From the NCBI GenBank assembly GCA_030635405.1, contig DAOVZA010000083.1, positions 1-7,594 of the forward strand: a DNA stretch of 7,594 nucleotides, in the 5' to 3' direction. The notes under the pieces were generated by a model. It did not search any database and was not told where the DNA came from. It saw nothing but the letters and a program-made list of their open reading frames with translations. The stretch is from Desulfocapsa sp. Its GTDB lineage: Bacteria; Desulfobacterota; Desulfobulbia; Desulfobulbales; Desulfocapsaceae. Below, one piece after another: positions 1 to 7,029 of this stretch; position 1 is the first letter of the stretch; every line of letters begins with the position of its first letter. A program made the translations under genes and the position numbers.

Positions 1-1604
1 CATCGGGTCAGATGTGGCGCGGTATCGAAACCATCCTTAAAGGACGTGACCCACGGGATGCCTGGCTCTTTACCCAGCGAATCTGTGGAGTTTGTACAAC
101 GGTGCATGCACTGGCTTCTGTTCGGGCCGTGGAAAATGCTCTTAAGCTTGAAGTCCCTATAAATGCACAATATATCCGTAATATTGTCATGGCCATCCAT
201 GCTTTACAGGATCATATTGTTCATTTTTATGTTCTTTCAGCACTTGATTGGGTTGATGTGGTCTCAGCACTTTCTGCAGATCCGAAAAAGACTGCAGCGC
301 TTGCAAATTCATTGTCCGAATGGCCAAATAACAGCGCCAAACGGTTTGCTGCAGTACAAGGAAAAGTTAAGGCACTGGTCGATAGCGGACAACTTGGTCC
401 CTTTGCAAATGGCTATTGGGGGCATCCTGCTATGAAGCTTCCACCTGAAGCTAATCTGATGGCGGTATCTCATTATCTTGAATCACTTGATTATCAACGG
501 AAAGCCACCCAGGCTCTTGGTATTATTTCAGGAAAGAATCCGCATATTCAAAATCTCTCCGTTGGCGGTGTGACAACAGCACTTAATCCGGACAGTGATT
601 CTGCACTGAACATGGAAAGATTGTTTCGAATTAAAGAGCTGATTCAGGATGTTAGAGGGTTTATCCAGCAGGTCTACCTGCCGGATGTAGTAGCTGTTGG
701 CGCTCTGTATAAAGACTGGCTCCCTTACGGGGCAGGAGTGACTAATTATATGGCAGTACCGGATATGGTACTGGATACCAAGTCTACGAAATTTGATCTT
801 CCCGGTGGTACCATCATGAATGGAGATCTGGGCACCGTTAAGGGGATTACCTCTTTTAATGACAAGTACTTCGAAGATAACGTCGTGGAGAACATTGCCC
901 ATGCCTGGTACAAGGGCGATTGGTCCAAACATCCTTACGAGGAGGATGACACTCCTAATTACACAGATTTTCAGGACGATGGAAAGTATTCCTGGATTAA
1001 GGCGCCACGTTTTCAGGGGCAACCCATGCAGGTTGGCCCTCTTGCTCAAATGCTTGTCGGTTATGCACAGGGTCACAAACCTATTATTAAAAACGTCAAT
1101 AATGCATTATCAATGGTATCTAGTGTGGCTGGCGTTACAGTTGGGCCTGAAGTTCTACATTCTACCCTTGGTCGTCATGTGGCACGTGCTGTTCGTGCTT
1201 CAATGCTTGGTGATCTTGCTCTTAAACACTGGGATCTTCTGGTTGATAACATTGGTAAAGGAGATCTTGAGATCTTTAACAAGCCAGTCTTTCCACAGGG
1301 TGAACAGAGAGGATATGGTATCCATGAGGCTCCCCGTGGTATTCTGTCTCACTGGATTGTTATTCAGGATGGAAAAATTAAAAATTACCAGTGTGTTGTC
1401 CCCTCAACCTGGAATGCAGGTCCGCGTGACGAAAAAGGTGTTGCCGGTCCCTATGAGGCATCTCTTGTCGGAAATCCCGTGGCTGATGCTGAAAAACCCC
1501 TTGAACTTCTTCGTACAGTTCACTCCTTTGACCCCTGTATAGCCTGTGCCGTACATACGGTTGATGGTAATGGCGTTGAGTTGTCGAAGGTTCAAGCATT
1601 GTAA
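1..1604 (+). CDS. hydB: [NiFe] hydrogenase large (catalytic) subunit, group 1 membrane-bound uptake type, 5'-truncated by the window edge
   Basis: Catalytic subunit that carries the Ni-Fe(CN)2CO centre and oxidises H2 at the outer face of the cytoplasmic membrane. The reading frame is open from the window edge (codons from base 3), and the first Met at base 12 lies inside the conserved RGIE...RICGVC block, so the true start is upstream, with probably a few dozen residues missing. Visible: N-terminal nickel-ligand motif RICGVCTTVH (Cys codons at 84 and 93, His at 105); the conserved Glu of RGIE (27-29); active-site Arg in EAPRG (1335-1337); VVPSTWN; C-terminal ligand motif DPCIACAVH (1530-1556). 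Both proximal ligand positions are Cys, so it is not a selenocysteine enzyme. After His (1554-1556) a 15-residue tail, TVDGNGVELSKVQAL, should be removed by the endopeptidase encoded at 7030. From remembered sequences, the central part (GKNPHIQNLSVGGV, LPGGTIMNGDL) reads closer to Wolinella HydB and HybC than to oxygen-tolerant HyaB. The small subunit should lie upstream. Confidence 0.97.
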   Translation, partial: SGQMWRGIETILKGRDPRDAWLFTQRICGVCTTVHALASVRAVENALKLEVPINAQYIRNIVMAIHALQDHIVHFYVLSALDWVDVVSALSADPKKTAALANSLSEWPNNSAKRFAAVQGKVKALVDSGQLGPFANGYWGHPAMKLPPEANLMAVSHYLESLDYQRKATQALGIISGKNPHIQNLSVGGVTTALNPDSDSALNMERLFRIKELIQDVRGFIQQVYLPDVVAVGALYKDWLPYGAGVTNYMAVPDMVLDTKSTKFDLPGGTIMNGDLGTVKGITSFNDKYFEDNVVENIAHAWYKGDWSKHPYEEDDTPNYTDFQDDGKYSWIKAPRFQGQPMQVGPLAQMLVGYAQGHKPIIKNVNNALSMVSSVAGVTVGPEVLHSTLGRHVARAVRASMLGDLALKHWDLLVDNIGKGDLEIFNKPVFPQGEQRGYGIHEAPRGILSHWIVIQDGKIKNYQCVVPSTWNAGPRDEKGVAGPYEASLVGNPVADAEKPLELLRTVHSFDPCIACAVHTVDGNGVELSKVQAL

Positions 1605-1632
1605 GGACAGAGTTCCTTTTGATTAAAGGGGG
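1603..1632 (+). promoter_or_regulatory. Ribosome binding site of hydC within two mutually exclusive small hairpins
   Basis: The strong site AAAGGGGG (1625-1632) can pair with CCTTT at 1615-1619 across a 5-base loop (TGATT); two T-G wobbles (1613-1614 with 1630-1631) could lengthen the stem. The same pyrimidine segment, TCCTT (1614-1618), can instead pair with AAGGA (1603-1607), which overlaps the hydB stop codon. A ribosome finishing hydB would disturb both. Pairings are seen directly; a coupling role is inference, and the stems are short. Confidence 0.4.
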
Positions 1633-1637
1633 TTGTT

Positions 1638-2282
1638 ATGAATTATGAAGTTAAAAATGTCTGGAGTGTATTACTCCGGCTGTATCATTGGGCTCTGGTT
1701 GCTTCCATTGTTGTTCTGGTGACCACCGGGTTTTATATTAATAATCCATGGACGAATACGACCTTAGAGGGCAGTGTTTCATTGCCCATGTCGGCAATGC
1801 GTTCTTTTCATTTTCTTGCAGGCTTTGTTTTCACCGCAGCGATTCTGGTGAGGATATATCTGTTGCTGTTTGGAAATAAACAGGAACGGATTATGGATAT
1901 TTTACCTGTGACTTCCAGAAATATTAAAAGTCTGGGTACAACGCTTGGGTATTATAGTTATATAAGCGATAAACATGATGGTCGTTTGGGACACAATGTT
2001 CTGGCAGGTTTAATTTACATTGTAACTATTATAGCGGCACTTTTTCAGATGGCCAGCGGATTTTTTCTTCTTTATCCTGAGGCAGGATTCTGGCAGGGGC
2101 TGGGCGGGACTCTTTTTGGCAGTCAGCAAGAGGGGCGTTTTCTGCATCATCTACTCATCTGGTATTTTATTATTTTTGCCTTTACCCATGTGTATATGGT
2201 GATTTGGAATGATGTGAAGTCTCCGGAAGGTCTTATTTCTTCCATGTTTACAGGGAAGAAGTTTAAACGAAAACTTCCATGA
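1638..2282 (+). CDS. hydC: Hydrogenase cytochrome b subunit (HydC/HyaC family), four-helix di-heme membrane protein
   Basis: Membrane anchor and electron outlet: takes electrons from the small subunit iron-sulfur chain and reduces quinone. The 214-residue length fits the family. Four hydrophobic helices are visible at about residues 13-34, 55-79, 119-146 and 170-190. Candidate heme ligands are in the usual places: His17 in RLYHW (helix 1), His58 in SFHF (helix 2), and His170/171 and His184 in the RFLHHLLIWYF...THVYMVIWND signature (helix 4). The start at 1638 has a strong ribosome binding site, AAAGGGGG (1625-1632), 5 bases upstream. It follows the large subunit gene by 33 bases, the usual structural-gene order. 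Its presence indicates a respiratory, quinone-linked enzyme and argues against a soluble or cytochrome c3-linked one. Family assignment is firm; the name HydC versus HyaC is by analogy. Confidence 0.94.
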   Translation: MNYEVKNVWSVLLRLYHWALVASIVVLVTTGFYINNPWTNTTLEGSVSLPMSAMRSFHFLAGFVFTAAILVRIYLLLFGNKQERIMDILPVTSRNIKSLGTTLGYYSYISDKHDGRLGHNVLAGLIYIVTIIAALFQMASGFFLLYPEAGFWQGLGGTLFGSQQEGRFLHHLLIWYFIIFAFTHVYMVIWNDVKSPEGLISSMFTGKKFKRKLP

Positions 2283-2310
2283 ATAATTCGATTTCAGGCG
2301 TAATTATTCA
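2280..2310 (+). repeat. 9-bp perfect inverted repeat filling the hydC-hypF spacer
   Basis: TGAATAATT (2280-2288), beginning with the hydC stop codon, is perfectly complementary to AATTATTCA (2302-2310). A further CG/CG pairing (2289-2290 with 2299-2300) is possible with one bulged T at 2301, leaving an eight-base loop ATTTCAGG. No T-run follows, so it is not a standard intrinsic terminator. It lies at the border between the structural genes and the maturation genes, where it could act as an mRNA 3' stabiliser or processing site, or limit hypF translation. The function is inference. Confidence 0.55.
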
Positions 2311-2312
2311 AA

Positions 2313-4643
2313 ATGACAGTAAAAATATCTAATTCTGTTTTACGAACGAAAATCACCGTCCTGGGCACAGTTCAGGGCGTTGGTTTTCGTCCTTTTGTGT
2401 ATCGGTTAGCAGGTGAGTTAAACCTTGTTGGTACTATCCTCAATAGTGATCAGGGTGTTGTTATTGATATTGAAGGAGAAGAGCCATCCCTGCAACGATT
2501 TATAGATTCACTCTCTTCTGCCGCACCTCCATTGGCACGTATTACTTCTTTGCGACAGCAATCCTGTGCACGATTAAAGAAATTCAAGGAATTTACGATT
2601 TTAAAGAGTGTCTCGCTTCAAAAGAGTCAGGCTATTATTCCAGCTGATATAGCTCTTTGCGATGACTGTCTTCAGGATGTTCTTGATCCATCAAATAGAC
2701 GCTTCTCCTATCCATTTACCAACTGTACCAACTGCGGACCACGCTTTAGTATCGTAGAAACCATTCCCTATGATCGGTCGACCACTTCAATGAAGACATT
2801 TTCTCTCTGCCATGCCTGCAGGGTAGAATATGAAGATCCGGGAAACAGGCGTTTTCATGCTCAGCCCAATGCCTGTGTCGATTGTGGCCCGGAATTATCA
2901 TACCATGATGCAAATGGGGTGCAGCTTGAGACTTCTTCACCTTTGGAAACCGTAGCTCGATCTTTAAAAGATGGAAAGATAGTAGCAATGAGGGGCTTGG
3001 GTGGTTTTCATCTGGTGGTGGATGCCTATTCAGATGAGGCTGTTATAAGGCTTCGTGAGCGCAAGGGAAGAAAGTTTAAATCTCTTGCTGTTATGACAGC
3101 CAATTTGCAGAATCTGAATGAATTTTGTCACGTAAGCAAGGAGGCAGAAGATCTCTTACAGGGACCGGAACATCCCATAGTTCTTTTACCACGCAGGGAA
3201 TCCTGTCTGGCTGAATCTCTTACACCGGGAATTAATGAAATTGGGGTGATGTTGCCCTACACACCACTGCACCATCTTTTGTTTTCACAGAAAGATTGCC
3301 CTGACACACTGGTTATGACCAGTGGAAACAGAAGTGGAGCGCCTATTTTCACTGAAAACGATGCAGCAATAAAGGGTCTCCAAAGCATTGCAGATTGCTT
3401 TCTTCTTCATAATAGGGAGATTGTAACCCGTGTTGATGATTCCGTTGCGAGGATTAATGAGCGCGGAACACAGATTTTACGGCGTTCCAGAGGCTATGTG
3501 CCAAATTCTGTTCCCATCATCAAAGAACTTCCTTCTATTATTGCCTGTGGAGCTGGACTCAAAGCTACATTTTGTCTTACAAGAGGCAAGGAAGCTTTTC
3601 TTAGCCAGCATATTGGGGATCTCTTTAATCTGGAATCATTGGATTTTTATAAAGAAAGCATATATCATTTTAAGAAGCTCTTGCAGGTTGAACCGGAAGC
3701 TGTGATCTGTGATTTGCATCCCGATTTTTTAAGCAGCCATTATGCAAAAGAGCTGGGATTACCACTATACAAAATTCAACATCATCACGCCCATGCAGCT
3801 GCGGTTTTAGCTGAACACGGAATTGAAGAGAAGGTGCTGGCTCTGGTTCTTGATGGTACGGGCTTAGGGGATGATAACAGCAGTTGGGGGGGAGAGGTAC
3901 TTCTTGCTGATTGTCTTGATTATAAGCGAGTGGGATCATTTGCACCAATGATGCTTCCTGGTGGTGATGCTGCTGCTGTTGAGCCGTGGCGTATGGGCTT
4001 ATCTTTGTTGTATAATCTGGGGCAGAAAAAACCGGAATTACAACTTGCTAATAAGCTGAAACAGCAAGCACTGTGGCAAATGATGGAACAGGGCTTTAAC
4101 TGTCCAATAACAACAAGCTGCGGCAGGTTTTTTGATGGAATTTCAGCACTTCTAGGCGTTTGTTTAAATGCTGATTACGAGGGGCAGGCTGCCATGGAAC
4201 TTGAATCTCTAGCGAAGAGGGCAAAAGGTGACCAGGATTTAAGAGACCTTCTGGAAAGCAGTTCCCGGGAAATTGAAATACGGTTCTCAGAAGATCGTCT
4301 AATATTACAGCAAAACAGTTTGGTTCAGGATGTACTGAATAAGGTAGCTGAAGGCAGAGAAATTGCACTAATTGCCCTTGATTTTCATCTTAATCTTATC
4401 CAAAGTTTGTTTAATTTAGTATGTAGACTTGCTAAGGAAACAGGAATTACACACATTGTCCTGACCGGAGGCTGTATGCAAAATACACTTCTTCTTGAGG
4501 GGCTTTTTATACTTCTGGAACAGAAAAATTTCACTGTGCACACGGGAGAACAGATCCCGGTAAACGATGGTGGAATTGCTCTGGGACAGGCGATTATTGG
4601 AGGTTTACATCATGTGTCTGGCAGTACCCATGAGAGTAATTGA
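2313..4643 (+). CDS. hypF: HypF carbamoyltransferase, first enzyme of cyanide-ligand synthesis
   Basis: Uses carbamoyl phosphate and ATP to make carbamoyl-adenylate and transfers the carbamoyl group to the C-terminal Cys of HypE; cytoplasmic. It has 776 residues, slightly longer than the usual ~750. Domains in order: acylphosphatase-like (about 12-100) with VQGVGFRP (catalytic Arg26) and Asn44; two zinc fingers of form C-x2-C-x18-C-x2-C (Cys116/119/138/141 and Cys166/169/188/191); YrdC/Sua5-like domain (about 215-400, with MRGLGGFHLVVDA and KSLAVM); Kae1-like domain (about 405-776) with metal-binding HHHAH (490-494), DGTGLGDD from 514, and the VLTGGCMQN motif near the C-terminus. An in-frame stop at 2301-2303 leaves ATG 2313 as the only reasonable start. 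Its ribosome binding site is poor: only AGG at 2296-2298, 14 bases away and in the loop of the upstream inverted repeat. All key residues checked are present. Confidence 0.97.
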   Translation: MTVKISNSVLRTKITVLGTVQGVGFRPFVYRLAGELNLVGTILNSDQGVVIDIEGEEPSLQRFIDSLSSAAPPLARITSLRQQSCARLKKFKEFTILKSVSLQKSQAIIPADIALCDDCLQDVLDPSNRRFSYPFTNCTNCGPRFSIVETIPYDRSTTSMKTFSLCHACRVEYEDPGNRRFHAQPNACVDCGPELSYHDANGVQLETSSPLETVARSLKDGKIVAMRGLGGFHLVVDAYSDEAVIRLRERKGRKFKSLAVMTANLQNLNEFCHVSKEAEDLLQGPEHPIVLLPRRESCLAESLTPGINEIGVMLPYTPLHHLLFSQKDCPDTLVMTSGNRSGAPIFTENDAAIKGLQSIADCFLLHNREIVTRVDDSVARINERGTQILRRSRGYVPNSVPIIKELPSIIACGAGLKATFCLTRGKEAFLSQHIGDLFNLESLDFYKESIYHFKKLLQVEPEAVICDLHPDFLSSHYAKELGLPLYKIQHHHAHAAAVLAEHGIEEKVLALVLDGTGLGDDNSSWGGEVLLADCLDYKRVGSFAPMMLPGGDAAAVEPWRMGLSLLYNLGQKKPELQLANKLKQQALWQMMEQGFNCPITTSCGRFFDGISALLGVCLNADYEGQAAMELESLAKRAKGDQDLRDLLESSSREIEIRFSEDRLILQQNSLVQDVLNKVAEGREIALIALDFHLNLIQSLFNLVCRLAKETGITHIVLTGGCMQNTLLLEGLFILLEQKNFTVHTGEQIPVNDGGIALGQAIIGGLHHVSGSTHESN
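4599..4603 (+). promoter_or_regulatory. Ribosome binding site that fixes the hypC start inside hypF
   Basis: GGAGG lies 8 bases upstream of ATG 4612, within the hypF coding sequence. It supports starting hypC at MCLAVP and rules against the in-frame upstream ATG at 4567, which would put 15 extra residues before the essential Cys2. Confidence 0.8.
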
Positions 4644-4887
4644 GATTCAGGGCGATCCTGATGATTTTTTAAGTGGCCAGATTGCTGTGGTCGATGTCGA
4701 TGGCATCAGTAAGGAAACCCGCCTCGATATCGTAGATCGCTGGCCTGAGTTGGGTGATTACCTTATTATCCATGCGGGATTCGCAATTCACACACTCGAC
4801 CCGAAGGAGGCCGAGACCAATATCCGCCTTATGCGTGAAATGGGCGAAAACGTGGAAGCCATCGAGAGAATGGAAAAAAGAGCATGA
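4612..4887 (+). CDS. hypC: HypC/HybG-family hydrogenase maturation chaperone
   Basis: Small chaperone that pairs with HypD during assembly of the Fe(CN)2CO unit and then delivers it to the large-subunit precursor. The 91 residues begin MCLAVPMRV; Cys2, exposed after Met removal, is the iron ligand and the contact to the large subunit. The family motif GDYLIIHAGFAI is at about 48-59 (His54), followed by a charged, probably helical C-terminal tail. A longer in-frame start at 4567 exists but would bury Cys2, so 4612 is chosen, with GGAGG at 4599-4603. The gene overlaps the last 32 bases of hypF and shares ATGA with hypD, suggesting translational coupling across all three. Only one hypC-type gene is visible, so it probably serves this hydrogenase; any paralogue elsewhere cannot be judged. 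Confidence 0.96.
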   Translation: MCLAVPMRVIEIQGDPDDFLSGQIAVVDVDGISKETRLDIVDRWPELGDYLIIHAGFAIHTLDPKEAETNIRLMREMGENVEAIERMEKRA

Positions 4888-5969
4888 AATATCTCGATGA
4901 ATTCAGAGATCAGGCACTTGCAGAACCCTTGCTCAAGGAGTTGCATAAAAGTGTAACAAAGCCTTTTCGGGTGATGGAGGTGTGCGGAACTCACACCATG
5001 TCTATTTTCCGTAGTGGTCTGCGGACACTACTTCCAGAGAGCATCGAACTGATTTCGGGGCCGGGTTGTCCGGTATGCGTAACATCAGCCTCTCATATCG
5101 ATGCGATTCTGGCCATGGCTGAACGGGAAAATACTCGAATAGCACTTTTCGGTGATCTGTTTCGGGTGCCAGGCAGTAATGGTCTTTCTCTTGCGAATGC
5201 CTCTTCTCAGGGAGCAAAGGTGGATATTGTCTATTCTCCAATGGATTGCCTTACTCTTGCCAAAAAATACCCGGATGATCTGATAATATTTTTAGGAGTG
5301 GGCTTTGAAACCACAACTCCTGGGATTGCTGCTACAATCCTTGCTGCAAAAACCAGTAAGATCGATAATTTCACCGTTTTTTCCACCCATAAGGTTATGC
5401 CGCCTCCACTGATTGCTCTTCTTGATGACCCGGAGCTGCAGATTGATGGTTTACTTTGCCCCGGTCATGTCAGTACCATTATAGGGGCAGCAGCCTACGA
5501 GCCGCTGGCTGAAAAATACGGACTGGCCTGTGTGGTGGGAGGTTTTGAGCCTGCCGATATTCTACAAGCCTTAATTCTTCTGGCCAGACAAATTGGCAAG
5601 GGTGAGGCACGGGTGGAAAATGCCTATACCCGCGCAGTGAAATGGGAAGGAAACAGCAGAGCCCAGCAGATGGCCCGGAACATTTTCGAGCCAGTTGATA
5701 TGGAATGGCGCGGTCTTGGAGTGATCCCTGAAAGTGGTCTGGCCATTCGGGAAGAATACAGCCATTTTGATGTGGAAAAACGTTTGAATATTGAGTTGAT
5801 CCCAGCTGTTGAGCCAAAGGGATGTCGTTGTGGTGAAATTTTAAAGGGGAAGGAGATACCTTCTCAGTGTCCTCTGTTTGGAAAACGCTGCACTCCTGGA
5901 AATCCTATTGGCCCATGCATGGTGTCCAGTGAGGGAACCTGTGCTGCTTTTTATAAATATGCCAAGTAA
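4884..5969 (+). CDS. hypD: HypD, Fe-S scaffold for assembling the Fe(CN)2CO unit
   Basis: Iron-sulfur protein that, complexed with HypC, holds the iron while cyanide (from HypE) and CO are attached; cytoplasmic. The 361 residues are close to family size. Signature motifs are all present: MEVCGTHT (Cys34), GPGCPVCVT (Cys62 and Cys65), GVGFETTTP, CPGHVS, KGCRCGEILKG (Cys314, Cys316), and the C-terminal cysteine block with Cys329, Cys336, Cys345 and Cys353 (CPLFGKRCTPGNPIGPCMVS and EGTCAAFYKY), which contributes the [4Fe-4S] ligands. The start codon overlaps the hypC stop (ATGA at 4884-4887), the common HypC-HypD arrangement that couples production of two partners acting as a complex. The purine-rich stretch just upstream is only a modest ribosome binding site, consistent with re-initiation after hypC. 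Confidence 0.97.
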   Translation: MKYLDEFRDQALAEPLLKELHKSVTKPFRVMEVCGTHTMSIFRSGLRTLLPESIELISGPGCPVCVTSASHIDAILAMAERENTRIALFGDLFRVPGSNGLSLANASSQGAKVDIVYSPMDCLTLAKKYPDDLIIFLGVGFETTTPGIAATILAAKTSKIDNFTVFSTHKVMPPPLIALLDDPELQIDGLLCPGHVSTIIGAAAYEPLAEKYGLACVVGGFEPADILQALILLARQIGKGEARVENAYTRAVKWEGNSRAQQMARNIFEPVDMEWRGLGVIPESGLAIREEYSHFDVEKRLNIELIPAVEPKGCRCGEILKGKEIPSQCPLFGKRCTPGNPIGPCMVSSEGTCAAFYKYAK

Positions 5970-5971
5970 TA

Positions 5972-5982
5972 ACCTATAGGTG
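5972..5982 (+). promoter_or_regulatory. hypE ribosome binding site inside a 10-bp palindrome
   Basis: ACCTATAGGT (5972-5981) is a perfect palindrome in the 18-base hypD-hypE gap. Its right half supplies AGGTG (5978-5982), 5 bases before the GTG start at 5988. It cannot fold as a hairpin without opening the centre, so any role would be as a DNA site or through RNA-RNA pairing; chance is quite possible. Confidence 0.35.
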
Positions 5983-5987
5983 CAATT

Positions 5988-7007
5988 GTGAAATCCGGAA
6001 ATACAATCCTTCTTGATCATGGCAGTGGCGGTATTGCCAGTCAGGAGTTGATTTCTCAGATATTTTTGAAACATTTGGATAATAGCATTTTGGCCTCTTT
6101 GGAAGACAGTGCTGTTATGGATAACCATCCGGGACAGCTGGCTTTTAGTACAGACAGCTATGTCGTAGATCCTATTTTTTTCCCGGGAGGTGATATTGGA
6201 ACGCTCGCTGTCCATGGAACCGTCAATGATCTTGCTATGCGTGGGGCAAAACCTCTTTGTTTGAGCCTTGGGCTTATTCTTGAAGAAGGATTTGATCTGG
6301 ATGATTTGGAGCGTGTTATAGTTTCCGTTGCAGAATGTTCAAAATCAGCAAATGTTCCCATAGTGACAGGCGATACAAAGGTTGTTCCCAAGGGAAAATG
6401 TGATAAGATTTTTATTAATACTTCAGGTATTGGAATTGTGCCTGAGAATGTTTCTGTCTCTTCTACAATGGCAAAGGAAGGAGATGTTATCATTCTTTCA
6501 GGTTCCATGGGGGATCATGGAATAACAATCATGACAAGGCGTGCAGGAATACGTCTCGATGGCAATCTGGCCAGTGATTCAGCCGCACTTCATGAGCTGG
6601 TAGCCCTGCTGCTTGATAGGTTGCCTACCGGCAGTCTCCATACCCTTCGCGATCCAACCCGTGGTGGTGTGGCAACATCTTTAAATGAGATTGCAGGAGC
6701 TGCAGGTTTAGCAATTGAAATTGATGATCAGGCCATTCCTGTAAAACCTGAAGTCAGGGCTGCTTGTGAAATTATGGGGCTTGATCCGCTATATCTGGCC
6801 AATGAGGGAAAGTGTCTTGCTCTTGTTGCTGCCGACAGTGCAACGGAGGCTTTGCAACTCATGCAGTCAACAACTGTTGGTGCTGATGCTGCAATTATCG
6901 GCAAGTTGAAGGCAGGCAAACCTGGCCAGGTAACGTTACGAACTGCCATTGGTGGCACAAGAATTATTACTCCCCTACATGGAGAACCTCTTCCAAGGAT
7001 CTGTTGA
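5988..7007 (+). CDS. hypE: HypE, carbamoyl dehydratase that makes the thiocyanate cyanide donor
   Basis: ATP-dependent enzyme of the PurM/SelD-like fold: its C-terminal Cys is carbamoylated by HypF, dehydrated to thiocyanate, and gives CN- to iron on HypC-HypD. The 339 residues are normal for the family. Visible: LDHGSGG at 9-15, the STDSYVVDP loop, GGDIGTLAVHGTVNDLAMRGA (ATP-binding region), GDTKVV, the DPTRGG motif, and the diagnostic C-terminus PRIC with Cys339 last. The start is GTG at 5988: an in-frame stop lies at 5970-5972, no ATG lies between, and AGGTG sits 5 bases upstream. The protein starts just before LDHGSGG as in homologues. It follows hypD by 18 bases and precedes the endopeptidase gene by 22 bases. 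Confidence 0.97.
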   Translation: MKSGNTILLDHGSGGIASQELISQIFLKHLDNSILASLEDSAVMDNHPGQLAFSTDSYVVDPIFFPGGDIGTLAVHGTVNDLAMRGAKPLCLSLGLILEEGFDLDDLERVIVSVAECSKSANVPIVTGDTKVVPKGKCDKIFINTSGIGIVPENVSVSSTMAKEGDVIILSGSMGDHGITIMTRRAGIRLDGNLASDSAALHELVALLLDRLPTGSLHTLRDPTRGGVATSLNEIAGAAGLAIEIDDQAIPVKPEVRAACEIMGLDPLYLANEGKCLALVAADSATEALQLMQSTTVGADAAIIGKLKAGKPGQVTLRTAIGGTRIITPLHGEPLPRIC

Positions 7008-7012
7008 GGTAC

Positions 7013-7021
7013 CCTTAAGGA
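7013..7021 (+). promoter_or_regulatory. Ribosome binding site fixing the endopeptidase start, within palindrome CCTTAAGG
   Basis: AAGGA (7017-7021) is 8 bases before ATG 7030 and supports that start over the in-frame ATGs at 6949 and 6979 inside hypE. It overlaps the 8-bp palindrome CCTTAAGG (7013-7020), which itself abuts GGTACC (7008-7013). Confidence 0.6.
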
Positions 7022-7029
7022 ATGTAACA

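Noticed and set aside
528..1076. 182-codon open frame on the minus strand within hydB
   Set aside because: It lies wholly antisense to a well-conserved large subunit region, and its product has no recognisable motifs; a shadow frame.
820..1542. 240-codon open frame on the plus strand in another frame of hydB
   Set aside because: It overlaps the conserved catalytic subunit throughout, and its Leu/Trp/Pro-rich product resembles no domain; a shadow frame.
1530..1604. Possible selenocysteine at the C-terminal nickel ligand
   Set aside because: Both ligand codons in DPCIACAVH are TGT and there is no in-frame TGA; this is an ordinary [NiFe] enzyme.
2280..2312. Intrinsic terminator after hydC
   Set aside because: The stem is AT-rich with no following T-run, and the next gene starts 30 bases later on the same strand.
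2279..2332. 17-codon small frame (MNNSISGV...) starting at the hydC stop, possible leader peptide
   Set aside because: No good ribosome binding site, no regulatory codon run, and its sequence is accounted for by the inverted repeat and the start of hypF.
4680..4860. Locally higher GC in hypC (about 52-55% in two hand-counted lines) hinting at separate origin
   Set aside because: The shift is modest, other lines in the window (for example in the endopeptidase gene) reach similar values, and hypC fits its operon context perfectly.
6877..6893. Sigma-54-like GG-N10-GC element in hypE that could drive the endopeptidase gene and hypA
   Set aside because: The spacing fits, but the -24 element (TGGTGC) is a poor match to TGGCAC, it lies in conserved coding sequence, and such matches occur by chance.
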